DNA of 37,357 nucleotides, taken from positions 1-37,357 of the IMG/VR virus record IMGVR_UViG_3300047558_000057; one strand, 5' to 3'. The position numbers and the translations under genes are program-made. Shown piece after piece: positions 20,944-28,679 of the stretch. Under the pieces are notes generated by a model, which saw only the letters and a program-made list of their open reading frames with translations, was not told the DNA's origin and did no database searches. This stretch comes from a virus. The first letter of the stretch is position 1. Each line of letters starts with the position of its first letter.

Positions 20944-21900
20944 ATGGCACTCGGTACTAATCACGTAACCACCACTACAGCAGCTAACTTCATTCCAGAA
21001 ATTTGGAGTGATGAAATTGCAGCTGCTTATAAGAAAAACCTCGTTGCTGCGAACCTCATCAAGAAGATGTCGTTCAAGGGCAAGAAAGGTGACACCGTTC
21101 ACATTCCAGTTCCCACTCGCGGTACTGCGTCTGCTAAGGCTGCTTCGACTCAAGTTACATTGATCGCTGCAACTGAAGGCGTTGTGGACATCTCCATCAA
21201 CAAGCACTATGAATATAGCCGTTTGATCGAAGACATCGTTGAAGCTCAAGCTCTCAGCTCTATGCGTCAGTTCTACACTGATGACGCTGGTTACGCTTTG
21301 GCTAAACAGATCGACAGCGACATCATCCGTTTGGGTCGTACTGCTAACGGCGGCTCTGCTGGCGCTCGTTACAACGCTGCCTACATCGGTGGTGATGGTA
21401 CTACAGCGTTTGACTACACTGCTAACACCAACACTGGTAACGCTTCTGCTTTGACAGACGCTGCTATCCGTCGTACTATCCAACGCTTGGATGACCAAGA
21501 CGTGCCTATGGACGGTCGTTTCTTCATCATCCCTCCATCAAGCCGTAACACTTTGATGGGCTTGGCTCGTTACACTGAGCAAGCATTCGTGGGTGAAGCT
21601 GGCGCTGGTAACACCATCCGTAACGGTGAAGTTGGTAACTTGTACGGCATGGCTGTGTTCGTTACTAGCAACGCTGACTCTGCTTCTGCTACTGCTGCTT
21701 TCCCTGATTCTGGTACAGCTATCGCTCGTATCGCTTTGATGGGTCACAAAGACAGCTTCGCTTTGGTGGAACAAGTCGGTATCCGTTCACAAACTCAGTA
21801 CAAACAAGAATACCTCGGTACTCTGTTTACTGCTGATACTTTGTACGGTGTTGGCGAGTTGCGTGACTACGGTGCAGTTGCACTGGCAGTTCCAGCTTAA
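20944..21900 (+). CDS. Major capsid protein
   Basis: The protein has 318 residues and most likely has an HK97-type fold: N-arm 'FIPEIWSDEIAAAYKKNLVA', an E-loop-like 'GKKGDTVHIPVP', a spine region 'YTDDAGYALAKQIDSDIIR' and a P-domain end 'YLGTLFTADTLYGVGELRDY'. High Ala, Gly and Thr and strongly biased codons agree with the most abundant virion protein. It lies after the scaffold and before a terminator hairpin (21912-21939). The ribosome site is AAAAGGACTT. The exact capsid family was not determined. Confidence 0.92.
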   Translation: MALGTNHVTTTTAANFIPEIWSDEIAAAYKKNLVAANLIKKMSFKGKKGDTVHIPVPTRGTASAKAASTQVTLIAATEGVVDISINKHYEYSRLIEDIVEAQALSSMRQFYTDDAGYALAKQIDSDIIRLGRTANGGSAGARYNAAYIGGDGTTAFDYTANTNTGNASALTDAAIRRTIQRLDDQDVPMDGRFFIIPPSSRNTLMGLARYTEQAFVGEAGAGNTIRNGEVGNLYGMAVFVTSNADSASATAAFPDSGTAIARIALMGHKDSFALVEQVGIRSQTQYKQEYLGTLFTADTLYGVGELRDYGAVALAVPA

Positions 21901-21911
21901 TAGCTAGACTG

Positions 21912-21939
21912 AAGGGGTTCCTCTTAGGAGGGACTCCTT
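21912..21939 (+). terminator. Terminator-like hairpin after the capsid gene
   Basis: AAGGGGTTCCTC (21912-21923) and GAGGGACTCCTT (21928-21939) form a 12-bp stem with two G-U pairs and a TTAG loop, followed by TGTTATAT. The tail is only moderately T-rich, so partial termination is likely. That would favour capsid message over later genes, as T7 does after gene 10. Confidence 0.65.
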
Positions 21940-21966
21940 TGTTATATCTATTAAAGGTAGAAAATA

Positions 21967-22152
21967 ATGGCAAAGTATAAATGTATTGCAAGTGGTAATG
22001 TGATTGAGTTCACTAATCAAGTAGATATTGACTCTATGGTAGGCCATGAGGGTTATATCAAGCTTGAAGAACAACAAGAACCAGTTAAAACCGCTGTTGC
22101 ACCTAAAAAGACTACTAAAGTAGCTGCTCAGCAAGAAGTGGAAGTTAAGTAA
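21967..22152 (+). CDS. Small hypothetical protein after capsid
   Basis: The protein has 61 residues: 'MAKYKCIASGNVIEFTNQVD' followed by 'HEGYIKLEE' and a Lys/Val/Ala-rich end. Small proteins of this form follow capsid genes in many podoviruses, possibly as decoration or connector proteins, but I cannot confirm it. The stop overlaps the next ATG by one base. Confidence 0.7.
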   Translation: MAKYKCIASGNVIEFTNQVDIDSMVGHEGYIKLEEQQEPVKTAVAPKKTTKVAAQQEVEVK

Positions 22153-23189
22153 TGAGCGGTATCTACCGTGGCCCCGGAGGCACAGGAGACGCTACAGGCG
22201 ATGCAGCCTCTCAAGCTGCCTTAGCTGTACAGAAAGCTGCTCAAGCGTCTGCCTCAGCAGCCTCTGCTAGTGCTTCAGCCTCCGCTGCTGCTACAAGTGC
22301 TACCAATGCAGCCACTAGCGCCACTGATGCAGCTTCAAGTGCTTCTGGAGCTTCTTCTGATGCGTCTACTGCTTCTACAGCAGCCACTAACGCTTCTAAC
22401 TCAGCAACTGCTGCGGCAGCTTCAGCGGTAACAGCAGCCAGTGAAGCCACTGATGCAGCTTCTAGTGCTACTAACGCAGCAGCATCTGAGACAGCAGCTT
22501 CAACGTACGCTTCCACAGCTAGTACACAAGCTACTAATGCCTCTACATCGGCTAGTTCAGCGGCTACGTCAGCCTCAGCAGCATCTTCCAGCGCCTCAAG
22601 TGCAGCTACATCGGCTACTAATGCGGGAAACTCAGCAACGGCTGCTTCTGGCTCAGCCAGTACTGCATCGACACAAGCCAGCAACGCAGCAACATCAGCT
22701 TCCTCGGCTGCAAGTTCGGCAACGGCTGCATCAAGCAGTGCGACAAGTGCGTCCTCTAGTGCCTCAACAGCTACTACTCAAGCTACGAATGCTTCTAATA
22801 ATGCTTCAGCGGCTTCTACGTCTGCCACTAACGCAGCTAGTTCTGCTAGTTCAGCAAGCACTTCAGCCACTAATGCTGCATCTAGTGCCACTACTGCATC
22901 CACACAAGCAACTAACGCAAGCAATAGTGCCTCAGCAGCCTCTACGTCTGCTAGCGCAGCCTCTACATCAGCAACCAATGCAGCAGCAAGTGCAACTGAA
23001 GCAGCTAACACTTTGTCTTCAACTGTGAAGCTTACAGGGGATCAAACTATTGCGGGTGTTAAGACATTCTCTAGCACTATCATAGGCTCTATCAATGGTA
23101 ATGCAGCTACAGCCACCAACGGTGTGGTTACTACAGGCTCTTACTCTAATCCAACTTGGTTAACTTCTATTAACGGCGGTACTTACTAA
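22152..23189 (+). CDS. Ala/Ser/Thr-repeat tail-fibre-like protein
   Basis: The protein has 345 residues. From about residue 20 to 285 it is almost entirely Ala, Ser and Thr with regular Asn and Gln, in roughly 7-residue units such as 'SATNAATSATDAASS'. This is the collagen-like/trimeric coiled-coil shaft pattern of phage fibres. The last 60 residues change to 'LTGDQTIAGVKTFSSTIIGS' and 'NPTWLTSINGGTY', a small foldable tip. The start 'MSGIYRGPGGTGDATGDAAS' matches virion-anchor ends of such fibres. Codons vary along the repeat, so it is old and not recently amplified. Long ORFs in other frames here are artefacts of the repeat. Confidence 0.85.
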   Translation: MSGIYRGPGGTGDATGDAASQAALAVQKAAQASASAASASASASAAATSATNAATSATDAASSASGASSDASTASTAATNASNSATAAAASAVTAASEATDAASSATNAAASETAASTYASTASTQATNASTSASSAATSASAASSSASSAATSATNAGNSATAASGSASTASTQASNAATSASSAASSATAASSSATSASSSASTATTQATNASNNASAASTSATNAASSASSASTSATNAASSATTASTQATNASNSASAASTSASAASTSATNAAASATEAANTLSSTVKLTGDQTIAGVKTFSSTIIGSINGNAATATNGVVTTGSYSNPTWLTSINGGTY

Positions 23190-23190
23190 T

Positions 23191-24474
23191 ATGGCAACCA
23201 CTATCATCACTAAAAACTCTAGTACAGCGTCTGCTGTGCCTCTTGCAGCGGATCTCGTACAAGGTGAACTTGCTGTTAACGTAACTGATAAGCGTCTGTT
23301 CACTCAGAACGCTAGTGATGTTGTCGTTGAATTAGGCACTAATCCTTCTACAATCACAACTACTACTGTTAACGGCCTCACAGTAGGCAAAGGCGCTGGC
23401 TCCGTAGCAACCAACACTGCTGTTGGTGCTAGTGCTTTGGCGGCTAATACGACAGGAGCAGGAAATACGGCAGTTGGCGCTCAAGCGCTTATTACAAACA
23501 CAACCAGTTCATTTAGCACGGCTGTTGGATTAAATGCGCTCAATCTTTCAACTGGAACTCAAAACACAGCTATTGGCGCGTATTCTCAATATGTAGCAAC
23601 TACTGCAGCGTACAACTCATCACTTGGAACAAATGCACTTTCTAATGTAACAACAGGCTCATCAAATGTTGGTGTAGGCGCTTCTGCTTTGTATTCCAAC
23701 ACCACAGCCTCAAACAACACTGCTGTGGGTTATCAGGCTGCGTATGCAAACACCACAGGGTTAGGAAACACTTTTGTTGGTTATCAGTCTGGTCTAAATA
23801 AAACGACAGGAGATTTCAATACTGTTGTTGGCGATCAAGCATTTAAAGTAAACGTTGGCGGTAGCAATAACACAATGGTTGGAGTTGGTGCTGGATATGC
23901 TAGTAGCGGTAGCAATAACACCTTTGTGGGCGCAAGAGGTACAACAACCAACGGCTGTGGTGAATTGATGACCACAGGCTCAAAAAACACCATTATTGGT
24001 TCGTACAACGGCAACCAAGGCGGCTTAGACATTCGCACAGCAAGCAACTACATCGTGCTGTCTGATGGGGATGGGAATCCAAGACTTTGGCATAGTGGTT
24101 CATTCTTGGCTTGTCCTACTGTTTACAGCGTTACAACTGCTTCTACACCAAATGTATTCGTCGATTCTGCTGGCGGTATTTACAGAGGTGGCGTGTCTGC
24201 TTTGAAATACAAGCAAGACATTCGTGATCTTGAAGAAATCAACATCAATTTGATTCGTGCTGTTCGTTACAAATCCAAATGTGAAATTGACGATCAAACA
24301 AAAGACTATTTCGGTGTTGTCGCTGATGCTGTCGCAGAAGCTGGTATTGAGGAATTGGTTACCCGCAACGCAGATGGTGAAGTTGAGGGCTTCCAATACG
24401 AACGCCTGACTGTCGTGTTGCTCAAAAAGCTGCAAGTGTTGGAAGCTAAAGTGACTGCATTGGAGAACCAATAA
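23191..24474 (+). CDS. Tail fibre/spike with S74 intramolecular chaperone
   Basis: The protein has 427 residues. The first 60 resemble a fibre N-terminus ('LAADLVQGELAVNVTDKRLF'). Residues 65-280 hold about ten 'NTAVGxxALxxNTTG' repeats, like the YadA-head/beta-roll fold. The C-terminal 110 residues form a Peptidase_S74 domain ('SALKYKQDIRDLEEININ', 'DYFGVVADAVAEAGIEELV', 'ALENQ'). That domain trimerises the fibre and then cleaves itself off at a Ser near 'GGVSAL'. It is a candidate receptor-binding protein. It begins immediately after the previous fibre gene. Confidence 0.88.
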   Translation: MATTIITKNSSTASAVPLAADLVQGELAVNVTDKRLFTQNASDVVVELGTNPSTITTTTVNGLTVGKGAGSVATNTAVGASALAANTTGAGNTAVGAQALITNTTSSFSTAVGLNALNLSTGTQNTAIGAYSQYVATTAAYNSSLGTNALSNVTTGSSNVGVGASALYSNTTASNNTAVGYQAAYANTTGLGNTFVGYQSGLNKTTGDFNTVVGDQAFKVNVGGSNNTMVGVGAGYASSGSNNTFVGARGTTTNGCGELMTTGSKNTIIGSYNGNQGGLDIRTASNYIVLSDGDGNPRLWHSGSFLACPTVYSVTTASTPNVFVDSAGGIYRGGVSALKYKQDIRDLEEININLIRAVRYKSKCEIDDQTKDYFGVVADAVAEAGIEELVTRNADGEVEGFQYERLTVVLLKKLQVLEAKVTALENQ

Positions 24475-24707
24475 TGATTGAACTAACACCCGAAGAACAA
24501 ATCACCAAGCACTACTCTGCCTGCATGGACAGCGTTAACCTCATCAATGCTGGCAAGCCTACGTCACAAGGCGACTATGAGATTATGTCAGACGCTGAGT
24601 GGGCTGAAACAGTGGCTCGCAACAAAGAGCATTTGAACATCATGCTTGCTAAGAACATCTTTGATGGATTTGATGTAGCTCCTTTGCAACAAGCAGCTGC
24701 TGAGTAA
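24474..24707 (+). CDS. Small hypothetical protein downstream of fibre
   Basis: The protein has 77 residues, helical and soluble ('LTPEEQITKHYSACMDSVNL', 'AEWAETVARNKEHLNIMLAK'). It shares TAATG with the fibre stop. Its position suggests a fibre-assembly helper or a minor tail protein. No family is recognised. Confidence 0.7.
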   Translation: MIELTPEEQITKHYSACMDSVNLINAGKPTSQGDYEIMSDAEWAETVARNKEHLNIMLAKNIFDGFDVAPLQQAAAE

Positions 24708-24712
24708 TCAAC

Positions 24713-24931
24713 ATGGCAGACCACTCTTTAACAACGGAGACAGGAATAGCTCTGGTAACTAAAGCAGCGCCCCCTGTGACTGTAAGTTTAGCTACTGTGG
24801 CTGGTTATCAAGTGTCAGAGCTAGTTCTATGGGCTACTCTGATTTACACTGCTTTGATGATTGGACATAAAGTAGTACAAATTTATAAAGATATTACAGC
24901 TAATACATTTAAAAGTATTGACAAAGAGTAA
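24713..24931 (+). CDS. Putative holin (single membrane span)
   Basis: The protein has 72 residues with one clear hydrophobic span (about 28-53) and charged ends 'HKVVQIYKDITANTFKSIDKE'. Size, one span, and location between fibre and tail genes resemble small T7-type holins. A second holin-like gene lies at 34500 near the endolysin, so this could instead be a pinholin, antiholin or other small membrane protein. The last codons contain the -35 of the next promoter. Confidence 0.6.
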   Translation: MADHSLTTETGIALVTKAAPPVTVSLATVAGYQVSELVLWATLIYTALMIGHKVVQIYKDITANTFKSIDKE

Positions 24932-24946
24932 TAAATACGTTAGGAT
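24918..24946 (+). promoter_or_regulatory. Sigma-70-type promoter; predicted start at the next ATG
   Basis: TTGACA (24918-24923), 17 bases, TAGGAT (24941-24946), then 7 bases and ATG at 24954. The -10 matches 4 of 6. The TTGACAAAG sequence is shared with the promoters at 16950 and 19508. The -10 also contains AGGA, which could act as ribosome site on read-through messages. Confidence 0.5.
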
Positions 24947-24953
24947 ACAAGAT

Positions 24954-25142
24954 ATGGCAACAAACAAACCTAAAACCAAAGTAGGCAAGCAAGCTAAAGT
25001 GGGGAAAGTGATGCACGAGTTCAAGACAGGTACTCTGCACTCTGGTGGTAAAGCAGGCCCTGTAGTTAAGTCTCAGAAGCAAGCTGTGGCAATCGCTATG
25101 TCTGAAGCAGGCATGGCTAAGAAGCCAAAGAAGAAAAAGTAA
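24954..25142 (+). CDS. DUF6496-type small basic protein
   Basis: The protein has 62 residues from ATG 24954; the longer frame from 24918 would overlap the promoter and lacks support. The block 'VMHEFKTGTLHSGGKAGPVV' with 'KSQKQAVAIAMSEAGMAKK' matches a small family found in bacteria and phages, with 'H-E-F-K-x-G-x-L' and 'Q-A-I-A-I-A-x-S-E-A'. It is highly basic and probably binds DNA. The TAATG junction links it to the next gene. Confidence 0.8.
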   Translation: MATNKPKTKVGKQAKVGKVMHEFKTGTLHSGGKAGPVVKSQKQAVAIAMSEAGMAKKPKKKK

Positions 25143-25477
25143 TGGCTCGTCCTGTAACAGTAGGTTTAAACCTTACTGCCGCTACCTTAACAACTATCTA
25201 CACAGTTCCTACTGGCTATTACGCTAAGTGGAACTTAATGTACTTGTTCAATAATACAGGGTCAACTAAAACTATCTCTGTGTATTGGAGAGACTCAAGC
25301 GCTAGTGCAGATATTTATGTCATGGATAGCGGTGTTTCCTCTAAGACCTATGTACGGATGGACGGTGGAGCGTATGTGGTCATGGAAGAGGGTGATACGA
25401 TCAACATGACTAGCGAAGCAGGTAGCACATTTAGCACTATCTGTACCTTTGAATTGTTTAAGAAAGAAGGTGTCTAA
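25142..25477 (+). CDS. Putative virion structural protein
   Basis: The protein has 111 residues, predicted mostly beta ('LTTIYTVPTGYYAKWNLMYL', 'KTISVYWRDSSASADIYVMD', 'EGDTINMTSEAGSTF'), and resembles small Ig-like or tail-associated beta domains found near phage tail genes. It starts at the TAATG of the upstream gene and stops just before the tail-tube gene, which is the main evidence for a structural role. Confidence 0.7.
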   Translation: MARPVTVGLNLTAATLTTIYTVPTGYYAKWNLMYLFNNTGSTKTISVYWRDSSASADIYVMDSGVSSKTYVRMDGGAYVVMEEGDTINMTSEAGSTFSTICTFELFKKEGV

Positions 25478-26128
25478 ATGGCAACCTATTTAGATATTGT
25501 CAACAACGTGATGAAGAGGCTCCGTGAGCCTACAGTTACGTCTGTGAACGACAATAAGTATTCTTCTCTCATTGCTGTCTTGGTGAATGACAGTAAGCGT
25601 GAGATTGAAGACGCTTATGATTGGAATGCTCTTGCTACTACCTTGACAGCTAACACCACTGAAGATGTGTTTAACTATGTCTTGGTTGGCTCAGGTACTC
25701 GTTTCCGTGTGATTGATGTCTTCAATGACAGTAATGACTTCCAAATGCGTTATGCCCCTACGCACTGGATGAACCGTCAGTTCACTACTACTAACACTCA
25801 AAAAGCTTCCCCTACGTACTACAACTTTAACGGTGTAGACGCTAACGGTGATACTCAAGTAGACATCTACCCTATTCCAGATCAAGCCTACGACCTACGT
25901 TTCAACCTTACAGTTCCACAAGCTGATTTGGTTGCTGACAATGATCGTATCTTGGTTCCTGACCATTTGGTTGCTATGTTGACTTACGCTAAAGCTATTG
26001 CTGAGCGTGGTGAAGATAGTGGTAATTTGTCTTCTGAAGCTTACGCTTTGTTCAAGAATGCTTTGGCTAACGCTGTAGCTATCGAGCGTAACCACTACGA
26101 AGAAGAAATGAACTGGGTTGCTCCATAA
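25478..26128 (+). CDS. Tail tubular/head-tail adaptor protein (gp11/P22 gp4-like)
   Basis: The protein has 216 residues: 'ATYLDIVNNVMKRLREPTVT', then 'VNDSKREIEDAYDWNAL', 'FQMRYAPTHWMN', 'QVDIYPIPDQAYDLRFNLTV' and a helical end. This layout is typical of the adaptor ring below the portal in short-tailed phages. It is followed two bases later by an HNH gene that separates it from the tail-nozzle gene, its normal neighbour. Confidence 0.83.
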   Translation: MATYLDIVNNVMKRLREPTVTSVNDNKYSSLIAVLVNDSKREIEDAYDWNALATTLTANTTEDVFNYVLVGSGTRFRVIDVFNDSNDFQMRYAPTHWMNRQFTTTNTQKASPTYYNFNGVDANGDTQVDIYPIPDQAYDLRFNLTVPQADLVADNDRILVPDHLVAMLTYAKAIAERGEDSGNLSSEAYALFKNALANAVAIERNHYEEEMNWVAP

Positions 26129-26130
26129 CT

Positions 26131-26604
26131 ATGGCTGAGCAATTACTCACCTCTTCTATTGCTGCTCCGGGCTTTAAGCTTGTGTGTAGCACCTGTAAAG
26201 AAGAAAAAGATGTTTCTGCTTTTCACAAAGCCGGGAATAAAAAGAGAGGGTATCAGTTTAGCTGTATTGCTTGTAGGAAAAAGGTAAAAGAAAAACAACA
26301 GGCCAGTATGTCACCTGAGGACTGGTTGTTACTGAACCGTAAATATTGGTTAAAATCGCAGTATGGGATCTCATTAAATGATTATAATACCATGCTCAAA
26401 CAGCAAAACCACAGTTGTGCTATCTGCAAAACAGATGAGACTGATGTATTTAAGCAGGTTCTTTATGTAGACCACTGCCACACAACTGGAAAAATAAGAG
26501 GTCTTTTATGTATGCAATGTAACGCAGGATTAGGTAAATTTAAAGATTCTTTGGATATGTTAGAAGCTGCTAAAGATTACTTGAGAAAGGCTAAAGATGT
26601 CTGA
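26131..26604 (+). CDS. HNH endonuclease (VII-like) inserted at the 5' end of a tail gene
   Basis: The protein has 157 residues. Its first 15 ('MAEQLLTSSIAAPGF') match the first 15 of the downstream tail protein ('MSEQLLAASIAAPGF') at 12 positions, then sequence identity ends. The rest has zinc knuckles ('CSTCKEEK', 'CIACRKK'), 'SCAICKTDE', the core 'YVDHCHTTGKIRGLLCMQCN' and 'GLGKFKDSLDMLEAAKDYL'. Presumably the gene entered the tail gene after its start region and kept the original start codon. There is no clear ribosome site, as expected for the old tail start. It overlaps the tail gene by 8 bases. Confidence 0.88.
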   Translation: MAEQLLTSSIAAPGFKLVCSTCKEEKDVSAFHKAGNKKRGYQFSCIACRKKVKEKQQASMSPEDWLLLNRKYWLKSQYGISLNDYNTMLKQQNHSCAICKTDETDVFKQVLYVDHCHTTGKIRGLLCMQCNAGLGKFKDSLDMLEAAKDYLRKAKDV

Positions 26605-28135
26605 GCAATTATTAGCTGCTTCGATAGCTGCCCCCGGTTTTCAAGGATTGAATACTCAAGACTCTTCCGTGGCTCTTGAGAATGGTTACGCCACTATTGC
26701 TTCCAACTGTGTCATTGACAAGTTTGGTCGTATTGGTGCTCGTAAAGGATGGCTACCTAAGCACTCAACCAATGCTGATTTGAGCATTGCTAACGTAAAA
26801 GCTATCGGTGAATTGATCGGTAATGACGGTACATCTTACATCATTGCAGCAGGTAACAACTGTATCTTTAAGCTAAGTGGTTCTACACTGACTAAGCTCA
26901 CTTATGGTGGTGGTGGTTCAGCTCCTACGATCACCGGCGACCATTGGCAACTAGCTCCTTTGAATGGTGTTTTGTATCTGTATCAAGAAGGACACGATCC
27001 TCTGGTATTTGATCCAGCAGTATCTACAACTACATTCAAGCGTGTATCAGAGAAGACAGGTTATCTAGGTACGGCTCAGTTGAGCAACTGTGCTATTAGC
27101 GCCTATGGTCGTACATGGACAGCCAGCACAACTACAGACAAGAACACAATTCAGTTCTCTGATCTCTTAGCTGGTCATGTTTTGACTACAGGTACAGCAG
27201 GTACTCTGAATGTCTCTCAGATCTGGCCTTATGGTGCAGATGAGATCACTGCTTTGGCTGCTCATAACCATCAGTTGTTCATCTTTGGTCGTCGTCAGAT
27301 CTTGATTTACACAGGTGCTGAAGATCCTTCAACTATGCGTCTGTACGACACAATTAGCGGTATTGGCTGCTGTGCTCGTGACTCAGTTGTAAACACAGGC
27401 ACCGATGTCTATTTCCTGTCTGATTCAGGTGTACGCTCCCTTGCTCGTACTATTCAAGAAAAGTCAGCTCCTATGCGAGACATTAGCGCTAACGTGCGTG
27501 ATGATCTTGTCTATGACTTGAGCTTGGAGACACTGAAAGAGATCAAGGCTTGTTACTCAGATAAGAATGCTTTCTATCTCCTAAGCTTTCCTACATCGTC
27601 TACTACTTATTGTTTTGATACTCGTCAGACATTACAGAACGGTGCTCAACGGGTAACTACATGGTCTATTGCTCCCAGAGCTATGTTCTCTAACCGAGCT
27701 AAAGAGACTTTGTTGGGCTTTGCTGGCTATGTTGGCTACTACACTGGTAACTTGGACAACATAGCTAACTACCGCTTCAAGTACTACACTAACTACTTTG
27801 ACTTAGGTTCCCCTAATCAGATTAAGGTGTTAAAAAAAGTAGGATTTACTATCATTGGTGGGAATACTGCTGATGTAGTAATTAAGTATGGATTTGATTA
27901 CTCAAACAGTTATAATAGTGAAACTATCACATTAGGTACTTCAACTCCTGCTGAGTACGGCATTGCTGAATACAACATTGCTCAGTACACAGCTGGTGTT
28001 ATCTTTGACAATCAGAAGATTCATGCTGGTGGTGCAGGTAATGTGCTTCAGTTGGGCTTAGAGGCTGTTATCAGTTCTTTTGAGTTATCAGTTCAAAAAT
28101 TAGACGTATATTGCAAGTCTGGAAGGATTAATTAA
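26597..28135 (+). CDS. Tail tubular/nozzle protein (gp12/P22 gp10-like)
   Basis: The protein has 512 residues, beta-rich, with 'NTQDSSVALENGYATIASNC', 'VIDKFGRIGARKGW', 'LPLNG'-like propeller segments, 'WPYGADEITALAAHNHQLFI', 'FGRRQILIYTGAEDPSTM', and 'GCCARDSVVNTGTDVYFLSD'. This is the form of podoviral tail hub or nozzle proteins that close the tail tube. The start is at an ATG overlapping the HNH stop (AAAGATG, with GAGAAAGG upstream). The first 15 codons are a diverged duplicate of the HNH start; see findings. Confidence 0.85.
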   Translation: MSEQLLAASIAAPGFQGLNTQDSSVALENGYATIASNCVIDKFGRIGARKGWLPKHSTNADLSIANVKAIGELIGNDGTSYIIAAGNNCIFKLSGSTLTKLTYGGGGSAPTITGDHWQLAPLNGVLYLYQEGHDPLVFDPAVSTTTFKRVSEKTGYLGTAQLSNCAISAYGRTWTASTTTDKNTIQFSDLLAGHVLTTGTAGTLNVSQIWPYGADEITALAAHNHQLFIFGRRQILIYTGAEDPSTMRLYDTISGIGCCARDSVVNTGTDVYFLSDSGVRSLARTIQEKSAPMRDISANVRDDLVYDLSLETLKEIKACYSDKNAFYLLSFPTSSTTYCFDTRQTLQNGAQRVTTWSIAPRAMFSNRAKETLLGFAGYVGYYTGNLDNIANYRFKYYTNYFDLGSPNQIKVLKKVGFTIIGGNTADVVIKYGFDYSNSYNSETITLGTSTPAEYGIAEYNIAQYTAGVIFDNQKIHAGGAGNVLQLGLEAVISSFELSVQKLDVYCKSGRIN

Positions 28136-28137
28136 TT

Positions 28138-28677
28138 ATGAGTAACCTCTCATATCTTCCAGCAGCTCAAAGTAAGGAATGTCCTGTCTGTAAGACTGTT
28201 AAACTATTTACAGAATTTAACAATAATAAATCAGCAAAAGACGGAAAACAGCGACTATGTCGACCTTGCGATAATGTTCGTTTAAAAGCAAACAGAAAAG
28301 CCCGTGAAAATGAGTATCGTGAGTATGAAAAAGAATATAGAAAAAGTAAATTTAACGATATGGAGTTTCGACTTCAAGGTCTTTTAAATGCCTCCAGAGC
28401 AAGAGCACGGCAAAAGAATAGAGAACATTCTATAACAAAGCAGGATCTTTACGATTTATATCCTTTAGATGGTAAATGTCCTGTGTTTGGTTTTGATTTG
28501 GAATGGAACGGGGCAGGATTTAGAGAAACAAGCCCTTCTATAGACCGTATTGATTCTTCTAAAGGCTATACAAAAGATAATGTTCAAATCATCTCGTGGA
28601 AAGCAAATAGATTAAAATCTTACGCAACGGTTGAAGATTTAGAAGCTGTTCTAGCTTACATGAAACAAGGAGATTAA
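28138..28677 (+). CDS. HNH homing-type endonuclease, second family
   Basis: The protein has 179 residues. N-terminal zinc knuckle 'CPVCKTVKLFTEF' and 'CRPCDN' come first. A charged helical linker follows, then 'GKCPVFGFDLEWNG' and the signature 'SPSIDRIDSSKGYTKDNVQI' with 'ISWKANRLKSYATVEDLEA'. That group is distinct from the VII-like copies. It sits between the tail nozzle gene and a fibre-like gene whose usual ATG has been replaced by TTG. AT-rich base composition sets it apart from the tail genes around it. Confidence 0.86.
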   Translation: MSNLSYLPAAQSKECPVCKTVKLFTEFNNNKSAKDGKQRLCRPCDNVRLKANRKARENEYREYEKEYRKSKFNDMEFRLQGLLNASRARARQKNREHSITKQDLYDLYPLDGKCPVFGFDLEWNGAGFRETSPSIDRIDSSKGYTKDNVQIISWKANRLKSYATVEDLEAVLAYMKQGD

Positions 28678-28679
28678 TT

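Noticed and set aside
22241-23028. Long ORFs on both strands and in a second frame inside the Ala/Ser/Thr fibre gene (22241-22684 and 22778-23011 minus, 22441-23028 plus)
   Set aside because: They are by-products of GCN/ACN/AGN-rich repeat DNA with few stops. Products are low-complexity Ala/Val/Glu or Leu/Gln strings.
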